From NCBI RefSeq assembly GCF_964340395.1, contig NC_135566.1:13852501-13916500 (forward strand): a stretch of 64,000 bases of DNA. Reading direction: 5' to 3'. Positions 42,322 through 56,463 of the stretch are shown piece after piece. This DNA is from Glandiceps talaboti (lineage: Eukaryota; Hemichordata; Enteropneusta; Spengelidae). Position 1 is the stretch's first letter. Every line of letters starts with the position of its first letter. Made by a program: the position numbers and the translations under genes. The notes beneath the pieces are model-generated. The model worked only from the letters and a program-made list of their open reading frames with translations. It did no database searches and was not told where the DNA came from.

Positions 42322-42488
42322 TACATACATACATACATACATACATACATACATACATACATACATACATACATACATACATCATACATACATACATACA
42401 TACATACACATACATACCTACATACATACATACATACATACATACATACATACATACATACATACATACATACATACATACATACATA
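42273..42488. repeat. (CATA)n microsatellite
   Basis: About 210 bases of CATA with an AC patch at 42305-42320 and a few slips. Confidence 0.95.
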
Positions 42489-43364
42489 GAACTGCAAATA
42501 TCCAGTGCATCACTTTCTTCGCTTTTTCAAATGGAATTAATTATGAATCCGGTTTGTACAATTGTATTCTAACTTAATATTTCTTAACTTTCTTAATGAG
42601 GTTAACGTAATTACATGTCTGTCATGTCTTCTGGGAATGACTCTTTTATTACACTAGATGATCTATTCCAGAGATTATCTAAATGTTAAATGGTATCTAT
42701 ATTATATATAGTATATATATTATAATAATTATATAATAATTATATATATGTGAGACCTATTCAAGTGTGTACAGAGATATTCTCTTGGGAAATTTTCCTA
42801 AACGAGTATTGAAATGTGTACACACTCAACATAATACGAACATTGTACCTTGGTATTGTATTACCATGCTTGTTATATTAGTGCACGACAATCGGTTGGA
42901 AAAGAGCGTGTAGTAATATCATCATTTATTGGCATGTTCTCGTCGTAATAAAACATTCACGATGGATGAAAATGCACGTATAAAACACTACCAAAATAGA
43001 AACTAGGTAATGCAATAAAAGAAATTCATTTTTGAGTAGAATACCCCCGCTGTCACGTTGACGTTGAATGATATGTGCCTTGATGATTCGCCGACTATTA
43101 TGTTACATAGACGATGTATTTATTCTTTTGGGCATTGTTTTGGGTCACGAATGGCGTTTACTCCATGAAAAGCTAAGATAATATATAGCTTAGATTAGCA
43201 GGTATTAATATGCTCGATTTGTCACAAACATTTCACAAGGTTGCGTCGCGGGAGAAATAGGGAAATTGCGTTCTTTAAAAACGAACTTATTTTGGTAATA
43301 CGCGTTTAGTTAGAAATATTCGCTGATTATCGTATAGTATTATGCAAATATCGTACAATGCATT

Positions 43365-43365
<1 letters not shown>

Positions 43366-43408
<43 letters not shown>

Positions 43409-43409
43409 G
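43366..43409. repeat. (GACA)n microsatellite
   Basis: About eleven GACA units. Confidence 0.94.
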
Positions 43410-45451
43410 ATTGACATGACAGTGATAAGGTATTAACATTAATAGCGCGAGAGCAATAGTTCATCTATGTAGGATAAATACAATTGATTCTTTTAGTTTG
43501 AGGGTGGGGAGGTTAAGCCATTTCAGTTCTCGTCCAACAAAAACGATTTTCATTTAATGTATCTGTTTTGTATTCCACAATACGAATATTTCTATAAAAA
43601 TGGTGTTAAATTGAGAAATGGAAGAATTTTCACTAATAGCGAAATACAGTAAAGTGTCAATAAAGGCCTATTATTTCCTCACTACATACTGACTTCGTAT
43701 TCGTAGCACTACATACTGCTATTATACATACTGATTTCAAGTTGGCTGTGCTGTCTGAAACATTATTTTCAATTTTTGGCTAATTTAGTTAGAAGGGGTG
43801 GGGGTCTGAGGCCTAAGTAAAATAATTTCGTTTTTTGTCCCAAGTATATTTGAACTATTGATCCCGCCCTTAGAATTATATAGGTAGACAATAAAACTTC
43901 AAAACAAAAGAATATAAGTTAAATGAAATAAATGTAGATAGTCACTTTTTTAATTATCACTTTACATTTGGAGACATATTACCAAGCGTTATTTTCATAA
44001 TTTACCAAATATATGTGATTTTATATGTGTATGATGTTCGATTTCATGTTTAATGTAAAGATCACATTATTCCTGTGCAAAGCTGGTATGAAAGGGTAAT
44101 TAAAAATTTCACTTCTTGTTGAATGTTCCCTCTTTTATTGCCAAATTTAGTACCCATCAAGCTCGATAAAGTACCTAAATGTGTTTTAAACTTGATAAAG
44201 AAACCTGGAAAGTACACCAATATTTGGATATTTTTGTGGATCACAGTCAATTCTCGAGGTGATTTGACTCAGGCGTGTCCTCTAAAGTATTAATACAATG
44301 ATGCCTATTACAGATTACTATTCGTCGAATACAATGATGTTTTTTCTCTCTCCACATTTCAAGCTTAATTGTGACAATGTAGCATATGGCAAAACATCAA
44401 ATCAAACGTCAACGTCGACGTCAGCTGTTATTGACATATTTACTATTAAAAGGAGATGAAACCTTTAATTTCTGATTTTGATAGGCAACATCAATGCCTT
44501 CGTAAGTAGGTCTTTTTCTTGTACAAAGGGCACTTTCGAGTCATTGAAAATTCATGCATTCCTATAGCATTTTGACACACCATCTATCTTGTTAGATCTT
44601 CATCAGTTAATCTATTCACCGTATCTACATATGTCAGCATGATGGCTATATATATGTCAGGAGCATATAGGATACAAATGGATAGAAATAGAGCACTATG
44701 TATGATACCAGTGTGGCATTTGTAGTCTGCAAAACTCCTTAAAGGGGCACGAACTGAGTTTATGAGCCTCTTACTCAAAGTAAAATTACTTTTATAAAAA
44801 AAATATTAAAACTGGACAAGTATCATTGCGTGCCTTCTATGGCATTGTAATTGTCTTCTGGCATTGTCCAAACAGTTGATTGCATAGTAAGGATTTCTTC
44901 GACATTTTTAATACGTATAGTGAATTACGTCATCGAATAATTTATATCTTCATACCAGGTTTGAGAGGTTTGAGTTCAGTTAATTTCATATGCTCGTTAA
45001 CAATGTTTGTGTAAGTAGGACGGTAATTCGAGTACCTTTTAAAGGTGAAGCAGAAATTACACCCCAAAACATATAAAACCCACTTGTGCGGATAACATCG
45101 TTCTCTCTTGAATACGTTAAATATGTGGGTAACCAACCGACTAACCTATGTTGGTGCTACAATAAACCGCCACACACTTATCCATTCTGTAAACAATCGT
45201 ATGTTAGCTCATTGTGGAAAGGAAGATACAGCGAATATTTACAGAAGAGATTGATGTGCGATTCAACAATTAATCTATTTACATGTTATGGGTACTCTTT
45301 GAGAATTAGCTGATAACAGCCGATGACAAGATTTGGGAATACATGAATACATCCGACATTTACTACAAAATCAGCGTGACTATAGAATTTCAATTAGGCA
45401 GCATGATATTTTTAATGTCTCACACAACGTTTTTGTTGTTGTTTTTTTAAC

Positions 45452-45663
45452 GAATTACACAATCAGAAATACAGACACCCATAGCGCAAGCTTATAAAAT
45501 GATACATTTTATCTCACTGTGAACACAATCAACATCACTGGCGACTGGGTCAATGAAGGTTCAGACACAAACCTGTTCATTTGTGTTCACAGTGAGGTAA
45601 AATGTAACATTTTATATGCATGTTCGAGCTCGCTATCAGTGCCTGTATTTTGTTTGAGTAATT
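45452..45663. mobile_element. Hairpin MITE, arms ~80 bp
   Basis: The left arm (45452-45531) and the reverse complement of 45581-45663 align over their length, sharing CTCACTGTGAACACAA, AATACAG and ATAGCG. The spacer is about 50 bases. No coding sequence; a short foldback element. Confidence 0.82.
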
Positions 45664-47493
45664 CATATCAAAAAATGTCGTGGTATATTTTTTTTTAAAA
45701 ACGCCTGCTACCTCATTGAAACTCTGTAGTCACTCTAGTTTTGTAGTATAGTATTATCGTTATTGAAAATAAACATAACAGAGATAGAAAAGAAGTTTAA
45801 AAAAAATATGCATGTGATAAAAATCTTCGCATATATATGTCTCCTTTTCCCTGTGGTTATATCTGCGCAAATGGATAATGACATCAACAGTAACAAGCAG
45901 TAAACTCGTGTATGTCGTTATATAACATTAGCAGCCACATTAAGTTGATTGACACTGCCACTGACATATTACTAACCAGTAACAAAATAAGTGTGTAAGT
46001 CAACACAGAAAAATGTGGGGGCATGATAAGGAACTTTGAGATTTAGACCTTCTGGCAGTGATTTTTGATAACAAGTAGTGCACTGCCAGACAAAGGAAAT
46101 AGCTAGTGTGAGATATTAGCAGCGTGTTTGGAGTGAAACCACAAGTTTGACCCAAAAATCATAGGAACGCATTGCAGTTGGTAACATTGATGAAACAGGG
46201 ACAGTTGTCACTGCATATGCAAAACTACCATGCTTTACCCAGGCTTGAAGTAATATTTCTACCCCACACTCGTTTCGAGGTTTATCACAAAGAAACACGT
46301 ACCGTGTCTGAGTCTCCGTACCGGTGATATTAATTTCTCTGTCATAGAACGATTAGCTATAGCTGCCTCACCCTGTTCAACGAATGCACCGTATTGACGA
46401 CTGCGGTTCAAGGAACCGTAACCTGTATAAAGAAGTTGTCACACTGCGAAAGATGTTGTGCTGGTATCAAAATCTTTCGCAAGCATGTCATATAATAAAC
46501 CAATGGGTTCGCAATCAGAGTGGAGTTTTCATAAACCCGAAGAGCAGTCTGATTTGTTTGTTTCAGATTAACCAATATTTCAAGCTGCCTTCTTTTAAGT
46601 AAACCTAATAGAATATGCATAATATGAACACTGGTCAGAGTAAATAATGCAAAACGCAGTATTGAACAAAAACAAAATAAAACCATATTTGAAACCGGCT
46701 GTTCTATTTCCCTGTCCCCCTGAATAAAAGAATATGTTAAAATAATTACAAGCTGGTTCTGCTATTGGAAACAAAAACCTTTAGAAATATTACTTCGATA
46801 TAGTTGTCACAGTGCTGCATTTCATTATGGTCGATTTTCATGGAAAAAACCCCACAAAAACACGAAGAGTTGTTCCTTTCGTGATGTATTGCCCTTCTCT
46901 GTGACCAATAAATCGACCTTGTAACTAACACATGTATACAATTAGCATGCATTCCATATCCAATATCCGATAGTTGATTGTTTAAAATTACCAGAGGAAA
47001 AATTAGTTGAAAAACCTGTCATAATTTCATATCAGATAACATATGCATTCGTCAATATATCTTGTAAAATATCGCTTTGATGATTGTGTACACCATCACT
47101 TGAACCAGACTGAAAAACTATATAGAGAGGTGCTGAAATATAAGAGAATAAAAGTGTGTTTTGTGACAGTTAATGCAAACCTTATCCAATGTTATCGCTT
47201 TCACTGCCCCTTTCGATTCCATGTGAAGTTGCGTTAAGTATTTGTATCAAAGGTTACGTTTTTGTTTTGCTCAAAAGCGGAAATAACGGCAAGTTGAAAG
47301 CGAGGCTCTCAGTGAAGTTTGGTCGTCTGCTAGCTGAATGTTGTATTTTTTACACTTTATTGCAAGGTTCGCAGGTCACATCGCAGGACCTGAGGAGAAG
47401 TTTAGTTTAGTATAAAAATAGTTTTTGCTTCTTATCCCGCGCGCGTCACTTAAGAACGTACATGTCGGAGCTTTTTTCTACTTTCTTCCCTTG
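45664..47493. other. No gene seen
   Basis: AT-rich intergenic DNA. Short frames, including 46116-46298 on the minus strand, show no recognisable domain. Confidence 0.6.
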
Positions 47494-47778
47494 TTAGATA
47501 TTTCCAACCCTTTGACTTTTGCAACACAAAACAGGAAATTAAATTATTGCAGGAATACTGTTTTAGGCTCCCTAAGCAGGCTAGAGCACGTAAAACATGT
47601 AACGTTGGTACGGAAGAAAATACCCCTAATTCCCTTATACCACTGTGTAATTACTCGAGACTCCCTAACCTACAGTCTATAGGCATTTGAATAACCACTA
47701 AACAAACCGATTTCTTAATTTCATTAAGAATCGCACGGAAAGTCAACGAATCAACTTCACCTTGAATGTTAAAATAAA
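47494..47778. repeat. Direct duplication, left copy
   Basis: About 285 bp, repeated at 48124-48419. Shared blocks: TTAGATMTTTCCAA, GGCTCCCTAAGCAG, CTATAGGC and CACGGAAAGTCAACGAATCA. A MITE copy lies between the two. Confidence 0.85.
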
Positions 47779-47784
47779 TCGAAT

Positions 47785-48124
47785 TAAGGCCTAACAAAAA
47801 CATTGTGTGGTTCCGATTACGCTCAATTTTAGAACAGGTCTGGTAGGTAGATTTTTTATTTATTTTTTTTCATTTTTCATATAGTTCAGGTAGTTATGTT
47901 TTCCGTTCTTTTCCATATGGTCTCTGTGTTATTGGTTTCTTCTCATCAGATGTACAGCCATTACAGATTGGATTGGATTGTCTTTTTAGGTTGAAGTCCG
48001 TTTTTGCGTCCGCTGTTCTTGCGAAACAATTTTCGTGATTTTATTCTCGAATATGTAGCGTTGGCAGTAAAAAAAACTAGGTGGGGTCGGGTAACCGAAA
48101 CTAAAAAAAATGTATTAGGCCTTA
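47785..48124. mobile_element. MITE family M1, copy 2
   Basis: About 340 bp with ends TAAGGCCTAA and TTAGGCCTTA, inverted repeats of each other. Internal sequence matches 27485-27866. It sits at the junction of the duplicated segments. Confidence 0.8.
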
Positions 48125-48419
48125 TTAGATCTTTCCAAACCTTTGACTTGTGCAACACATAACAGGGAATTGAATTATTGCAGGAATACGATTTTCGGCT
48201 CCCTAAGCAGCCCAAGGCACGTAAAACAGTTGAAAATATGCACGTCTGGTACGGAAGAAATGACCCCTGATTCCCTTAGACCTACCCCCCTTGTAATAAC
48301 TCGAGACTGCCTAAGCTACAATCTATAGGCGTTCGAAAAACCACTAAACAAACCGTTTTCTTATAAGACTCGCACGGAAAGTCAACGAATCAACTTCATC
48401 TTGAATGTTACAAAAATCT
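48124..48419. repeat. Direct duplication, right copy
   Basis: Counterpart of 47494-47778, differing by many substitutions and several small indels, so the duplication is not recent. Confidence 0.85.
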
Positions 48420-49427
48420 AAATATAACTAGCTATAGAGCATATTCGGTAATGTCTTTTTGTTAGAAACAGTGAATTTATTTAATTGAATTATTTTCATC
48501 GTGACGGCAGCCTAGTTTTATTTACGACTGTGTACGTGTACGTGTATGGTGAATATTTTAAGTCAAATTTTTGTATAATTTCTGATTAAAATCTAAACAG
48601 ATATCAATAGATTGTTTGTAAATTATTGATTAGATTATTTTAGATTTGCGATGAATATTTTTAAAAGTTTTTAAACAATAAGAATTGTTTTGTCCAGGTT
48701 TTGTAAGATCCAAATATACTTTTCTGAAAATAAACATTAATGTTATGCTAAATTGAATTCGACCCCCACTCCCACTCCAACCCCCACCCCCATCTCCACC
48801 TCCAATAAAATAAGAACACTTAATATAATATTACATAAAGAGTGTTGTCTTTTCGAACATTTATGCAAAGATCACTAGAAGGAAATAAATTAGCAATATA
48901 ATAAAAAATGTAAACGCCATATGATATTTTGTTTATAAACTTTGTAACTGACAGCAACAATTTCATTTCCTGCTTTGAAATAGTAGATGTCTTAAGAATA
49001 AACACGGAAAATATTGGCGACTAACTTCAAGTTGGTAATCATCCGAAAAAAAGAGCTACCTATGTAATCATTTGAAATGTATCAATTACTGCTATTGTAC
49101 GGCATAGAATGTATATCATCCCATATAAATAGTTTCATCAGGGACATTCTTGACAAAAATAGAAGTAATTGGATTAAGCATTCCATTTTTTCAAAAATGT
49201 TTTGACAATGTCATTTCGGCATCTGTAGACAATGGTGAACTACAGAATAAACCGAGTACATGTTATATTGGCTTCCTGTACAGTGTCCAAGCCACCTGAA
49301 CTCTTTTTCAAATGCCATATAGCCTGGCAGACATCAAAAATAGTCCAGATAAACCTGCTTTTAGTATTACTCCATGGCATGGGTTTGTTTGGTTTTTTTT
49401 GTTTTTGTTTTTGTTTTGTTGTTGTTG

Positions 49428-49470
49428 TTTGTTTGTTTGTTTGTTTGTTTGTTTGTTCGTTTGTTTGTTT
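49428..49470. repeat. (TTTG)n microsatellite
   Basis: TTTG units following a T/G-rich tract and ending in T8 then G7. Confidence 0.93.
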
Positions 49471-49673
49471 TTTTTGGGGGGGTTCTTTGCAAATCGTAAC
49501 TTCTTACACCAACTTTGTCCACCGCACTAGGCTACATACTTGCTGTGGAGACGATACAGCTTGAAAATTATGATGTTAGGTAGCTATGTAAAAGATAAGA
49601 AGTCGATCTGGCCACTAGTGACCAAGGGTCTCGCTGTGTCCCCATGTCATCACCTCAACAAGTGATGCCTAAC

Positions 49674-49741
49674 AGGCATACATACATACATACATACATA
49701 CATACATACATACATACATACATACATACATACATACATAC
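49674..49741. repeat. (CATA)n microsatellite
   Basis: About 17 pure units. Confidence 0.95.
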
Positions 49742-50837
49742 AGTTTATACAATGAATGGTATGTCATCATGATAAATTGCAGAAATTCAATGTGATCCTA
49801 GTGGTTCACACAATGAAGTCAGCTAATGTCTATTTAATCGTTTTTCACACATCAACGCTACTCAATCTAACATGATCTTAGGAGACTAGCGGGTGAGGGG
49901 GATATAAAAATCTCTGTGTGGTTCACCAAAACTATATCGTTATCTCAAAATGTGTTTTACTCTGCAAACTATATATCATTAATTCACTCTCCTGAAAAAT
50001 ATCAATGTTACACTGCTGTCATTTGATTGTTATTTATATGTTCACCTTTGACCCGTCTGGCAAAGAGTGTCTCATGTTTTGAATGATAAGATACCCTATT
50101 TAGTTTGACATCAATATCATAATTCAAGCATGCATCAATACATCTGTTATACAGTACAGCTAAATGGTGTTGGCTTGGGGTTTCACTCAAAGGACATTAC
50201 TTTTTTGACGCAAATATAGACATATTTCAACTCTAGGCTAACAATAACAGAGACACAACAAATACAGCAGCGTTCTTTACCCACTCACACTGAACAGTGA
50301 TAAACATTGCTATTCTTTTACAGTCCAGTAAAAACAGGCTTCTAATGAAAACATTACACGTGGACGTGATGATTTTAATGGCTTTATTTGTTTATTTTCT
50401 AACTGATAATCAACATATCAACTTGACAACATCCCCACTTTGTACAGTACCTCATGTAACTGTTTCTTGTGCATTAGAAGTTGTGTGAGTGTGTGTGTGT
50501 AGAAAATGTCATGTTACATGAGTGAAACACCAAACCAACATCATTTTAGCTGTAACAGTTTGTTCTATTCAAAGTACGATAAACTTATTTTTTTTAATAC
50601 CCTGAATATTAAAATCCTTAACAATTCTCCCCAAACTTTGCTATAGGAAAGCGTATTCACAGTTCCTTTGAAATAGTAAACGAAATTTGGGGTTTATCGT
50701 CTTGTTTTCAATGAAACCAGAAAAATGACACGTTTGCAATGATGACAACAAACTTGTATACCTACACACAAATGTTGGGGCACTTTTTAGCCAAATACCA
50801 AAGCCCATATAAAGTATAGAGGATATTTGAGATAATA

Positions 50838-50838
<1 letters not shown>

Positions 50839-50905
<67 letters not shown>

Positions 50906-50918
50906 GAGGCAGGCAGGC

Positions 50919-50978
<60 letters not shown>
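50839..50978. repeat. (CA)n-(GGCA)n-(GACA)n compound array
   Basis: CA to about 50902, three GGCA units, then GACA to 50978. Confidence 0.95.
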
Positions 50979-52222
50979 CCATAACGTAACCTCCTTGTCT
51001 GTACAAATATATAATTTAGCATGTTCATACGCTCTGATATGTATAATTACTCGGGTTGTATTCATGCATACAATACTAATTTGTTGAAACGGAATATCGA
51101 CAGTAGAACAAACATGCATTTATCAACATTGGTACAATGTCTGATGTTTTACGCGAATACATTACCTTTCACCAAGTGTCTCCGATGAGAGAATTTCTAA
51201 TGATATCGGTTCCGAAAAGGCGGCGAATGGAAAATTTCCAGATTGCTTTACATACATATAGCCCTAAGAGGAATAGTTACCGATGGTAAACCGTGTTCAC
51301 ATGACCATAATTTCTGGAAAAGTCAAAGACGATGCACATAGGGTCACTGAAGGTGGCATTATCTCGAGAGCGAAGGAAATTTTTTGAACGTAGCGGGATG
51401 ATACAATTCTACGCTGATTAACCTTCTAACTGTATGTTGCTCTCACCAGTGACCACCTTACTTATAACTGTCAATTGAATAAGATGTGTACACCAATATT
51501 CCGTGATCGTACTCAGTAATCGTGGCCTCCTTATATCATGGCATGCCATTAGCACGCGATAAAAACATCAACACGTTGCAGATGAGTTGGATGAAATAAC
51601 ACACAGGCAATTCTATATAGGATTATATGAATGAGCGCGTGACACTTTCTATACTTTCCTGACAGACATGAACTACGCAATCGCATATGTCAACGTTTTG
51701 ATCGGCGACAATCACTGAGTAAATATACACATGCCGGTATATTTGTATTGATGAATTGTGTAATACTTTAATACAATGATAAAGATACCACACATTCAAT
51801 AGAAAACATACATATCAATTCATTCCAAATATTACAGTGCACGACATTCACCAAATGTCAAAACGTCGCATCGAATTTTCAATGAAGATTAAGAGTTCTG
51901 TTAAAAGTGGTGTTCTAGTCACTGGTAGCAGTCACAAAGGCATGCCGACTTGCTGCCAACATTTGCTTATATTTAGTGCTGTGGGAGGTTACTATTCCGT
52001 GATCACGAGTGAATGAATGGGCAACAGTCAACTATGTATTTGCGAAGACGTGATCGCTGATAATTCGGAAATAACGTAAACATATATTAATAATCACATA
52101 CAACATAATTTATAGACACAGTATTATGGAGTCTCCTGGACAATTATGTAAGGATAATGTATGTATGTATTTTGGGCCGATGGCTAAGAGTAATAAATAA
52201 ATATGACATAAACCGAAAAATT

Positions 52223-52484
52223 ATGTATGTATGTATGTATGTATGTATGTATGTATGTATGTATGTATGTATGTATTATTTATGTATGTATGTATGTATG
52301 TATGTATGTATGTATGTATGTATGTATGTATGTATGTATGTATGTATGTATGTATCTATGTATGTATGTATGTGTATGTATGTATGTATGTATGTATGTG
52401 TGTGTGTGTATGTATGTATGTATGTATGTATGTATGCATGTATGCATGTATGCATGTATGTATGTATGTATGTATGTATGTATG
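52223..52484. repeat. (GTAT)n microsatellite
   Basis: About 260 bases of TATG with TG and GCATG patches. Confidence 0.95.
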
Positions 52485-52839
52485 CAATCTTAAATTTACA
52501 TAAATTCAACAGCTGGCGACTTTGTTCTCATTTTTAATCTCGGCACCATATATATCAAAATAAGCACGAAAATTGCTGACAGCCTAATTAATTAAATACC
52601 AGCAGAAGTACTCTTATGACTCTAATCCGTCTTTCACCAATTATATATTGTCACTCTACCAGCTAGAACGGGTGGTTGAAAATGGCAGCCTTTATAACTT
52701 GAAAAGGAATGACAACATGTGAACACATTAATATCCATTTCAATAATCACAACCACAAGACAGCTAACTTAATAATCTATTGTGTAAAGTCATTTATGAT
52801 CAACCACGATCAGGCATCCTTGAGTCTGTTCGTGCGTGC

Positions 52840-52850
52840 GTCTGTCTGAC

Positions 52851-52893
<43 letters not shown>
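52840..52893. repeat. (TCTG)n microsatellite
   Basis: About 12 TGTC units, decaying to TTTG. Confidence 0.94.
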
Positions 52894-52897
<4 letters not shown>

Positions 52898-55800
52898 TTA
52901 TTTGTTTAAATGTCAATTAGTCTATATGCAAGTATCATCCATGTGGTACTTCCATGGTCTGTCTCCCCATCTGTCTCTCCCTATCTATTTACACACAAGA
53001 CACTGAAATCAATCCACAAAACACAGACTTGTCCCTTTCGATTAAATCGAAAGAATGACGCATATCTTACTGATTACGTAGTATCTAGACACCACTTGAA
53101 ATATACATGAATTGCTGTTGGCAACATGTTAAAAGGCCGAGTAACTGTACACTCTTGATTAGATAGTATTGTTTTAAAATACAAATGTTAGCGAATCGTG
53201 ACGTTATTTTGTAACTGACAAGATAAAGTTAAGTGATATGAATATGTTTGTAGTATCATTGACAATGGGCAAATGTTAAATTTCCTTCTCAATATTTGAT
53301 TATTCACGTCACGATTTACACGCAATGCGATCACATAACACATGGAAGCACGCAAGTTTTATTCGGCCGGAGCACGTACCTCATAAACAATATTTTTTTT
53401 TATTTTGAGCATTTGTTTGAAAATCACATAAAAAATGATGATCGGAAAGGATATACATTGTACAAAATATGTAATAAATTGATTGATTGATATTACGACA
53501 TAAAAAGTTAATTCAATATGCGGACAGTATATTAACAACTACAGGAATAAAGTGTAAACCTAATAATTGAATGGTTAGTGTGTAAATGAAGAAATCATTT
53601 GGACGATGATGGTGTAGTACTAAACGTTTCCAATTCCGACACAAACAGTTTTAGAAAGCTGTGTTTACTATATTCATATGGCTAAGACCACACAGTTTAA
53701 CTTGCATAGGATTTGAATAATATATAGTTTGTTTCCTTCAGATGGGTTGAAAGGGGAAAAAAGCAAATCGTCATTTTGTCCTAAAGTTTGGTTTAATTGG
53801 CTGAATTGTCAATTTTACTGATGTACGATGTACAGAAATGTTAATCAAATAGTGACAGTTCATGTCTTAATTGCTATCAGGCAATACAAAGGTTACTGAT
53901 AAAATGTTCCAATGTCTTCTTTTGTTTATGTTTTTTTATAAGTAACTGATGATTAATTTTAAAAAATGCCCCAATGTCAGCAAGCTTTACATATAAAAGA
54001 TACAGTGTGCTAATGGTAAATCATTACATGGTACCAGGAAAATGGAATTAGAGGTAGTTGACTTCCATTGGATCACGATCATTCCAAAGATATCGACAAA
54101 TTCAATTAAATCAATACTACTTAAGAAGTCTTTGGTGAAATGAACATGATGACGTGTATTAACACAATGTGACATTAGAATTAATTATTCAATATGATAT
54201 ATTCACTTAATCTTATAGACAAAGCTTGATTTTTATAATAATGTGATGAAAACACTTCACATATGCATCTAACCGATAGCTTTTAACCCTAGATTCATTA
54301 CCTACACGTATCTGTCAAGGTTACTTAAGCCTTCAAGGTTTACTTAGCAACCAGATAATTCATATATGCTACATGTTTTCTCTAATAGGAGTAATCCTAA
54401 ATAAACAGTCATGTCATTTTTACCACTGACGGATCATATCAAACATAAATTTAACATTTAGTTTTGAAACTGTAAGATACTGCATCTGGACTCAAATATG
54501 TTACTATATCTATGCATTGCCATTTCAGAGTATCGAAATCCAATGATATATTTGGAACATTCTGCCAGATTACTCAACGGAAGAAGACTTGAGTCTTAGT
54601 TTAGTCATTCTGTCAGATCCAGTTAGAATGAATGTTTTTGACCTTGAATGATCTCTTACACACCCGGAAGGCAGACAGAAAGATTACTAAAGCACCATTG
54701 AACTTGAAGAGTAATTATGTCAAAAATATTAACTATGGCAACAACAAACACAAAAAAAACGAAATGTTGGAATAGACGATACTTGGTAAGGTAAGATATA
54801 TGGTGAACAACATCAGCTGTTAAACTATCACATTTCGATTGTCGACGACCCGTCAAACTCACCGATCGCATAGACCATTCTGTGAGCACCCCTACACTCG
54901 GCAAAGGCATTGATACGAACTAGAGAATGTTAATCTTGATGGTTGGAATTTAACAACATGACCGGTAATGGTTATTATAGAATTGATGTATTAGAATGGC
55001 GATGTTCGTATGATAGCATTCATGAAAGAGACGCAATCAAAGTTTATACTTTTGGGGAAGTAATTTAGGCTGCACATTTAAAATTTTACTCACAGTAACT
55101 TACTGACTCATATTATACTTAACCATCAATTTAAAATTGACGAAACTCAAACCTGGTACTAAGATAAAACGTATAAATGATCCGATGACGTAATTTATCA
55201 TACGTATACAAAAATCGCAAAACTCCCTGTTATGCGATCAATTGTTCTAACACCGCCAGAAGATACTCATGGAAGGCATGCATCGCTACTAACATTACTA
55301 GAATAGTTTCATCAAGGTTTTATGTGAGTGTTTTCACTTGCGAAGAACGCTTATTAACTCGGCCTGTGCCACTTTCATTACATTCTTATTAGTACGTCTA
55401 TTTGCTACATATAATACCTATCTGATATGATGTTTAGTCACGAAAAAGTACTACTGTGCAGTTCAACTCAACATGATTTTATAACAGTAACGCTGGTTCA
55501 TCAGTGGCAACAATACAGAACTAACCATTTCAACTTACATCAAAATTATCAAACGCAACACCAGTGACTGTCACTTCACGTTCCTCAATCTTCGTGAGTA
55601 TTCACTTCACCTAACAAAGATAGTGATGAACACAGCCTGTCTTCTGCCATTTAAAACAGGGCAGCGTTATCTGTCAGATAGCCAACGGCAAATGACGGTG
55701 TACGCATGTCAGTTCAGTTCTGCTATGTTGAAATTTATTGCAACAGATGGCTAAGTTTTTTTTCCATAATAGCGAAAAAAATCAACGCGATGTTTTACAC

Positions 55801-56439
55801 TAGTGTGCACTAATATTTACAAGGAAATCAAAGATGGCGATAACACTGCAAAGTTAGCTTAGTCCAGAGATCCCATTTTGTGAAAAGGTTAATTTTACTT
55901 ATTTCGTAACTAAAAGACAATGTTTAACAAACAATGGTTGAAAGAAAACAGATGTCACTTTACCTTTTAAAATCACTATTCCTGACTTCTGTTGGGACTG
56001 TTTACTCGTTATATCTATTATTGTTAGTGTGAAAAGACAGACATTTCCGAGTTGACCCTCAGTGATATACCTCTTGTGCAAGTCTATTTATCGTCCATTG
56101 TACCACTAATTGAACACTAGCAGAAACATTAATTTACTTTGTGATTCTCATTAATTTTGTTGGAATTCCATTGTTCTCCCTGTATCAAACCATTAACGTG
56201 GATCAAACCAAATAAACGGGTGTACAGGACAGTAAGCAAACAGCATACTAGACAATTGTTTTCTGTTTTAAAGGTGACGTGTCATTAAAATACATTTGTA
56301 CAACACCGACACTATCGCACAAATCAATAAATAAAGGAATCTAAATATGATCGATTATATGTAAATATTGATGGTGTGACGAGGAAAAAGTGTGAAAACG
56401 TCAAACGTCGATAAACATCTCCTACTAGCTCTTAACTGC

Positions 56440-56463
56440 CACCACCACCACCACCACCACCAC
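56440..56463. repeat. (CCA)n trinucleotide run
   Basis: About eight CCA units; the poly-His frame across it is not supported as coding. Confidence 0.9.

Larger units (their letters stand above)
39676..45451. other. Upstream of gene C, no gene seen
   Basis: Should hold the receptor promoter and any 5' untranslated exon, but no specific element was identified. Microsatellites at 41086, 42273 and 43366; AT-rich palindromic sequence near 42695-42750. Confidence 0.55.

Noticed and set aside
42695-42750. AT palindromes as a replication origin
   Set aside because: Low-complexity AT sequence of this kind is expected in an AT-rich genome and carries no specific motif.
49674-49741. CRISPR-like regularly spaced array
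   Set aside because: Uninterrupted CATA microsatellite with no spacers. No CRISPR-like structure exists anywhere in the window.
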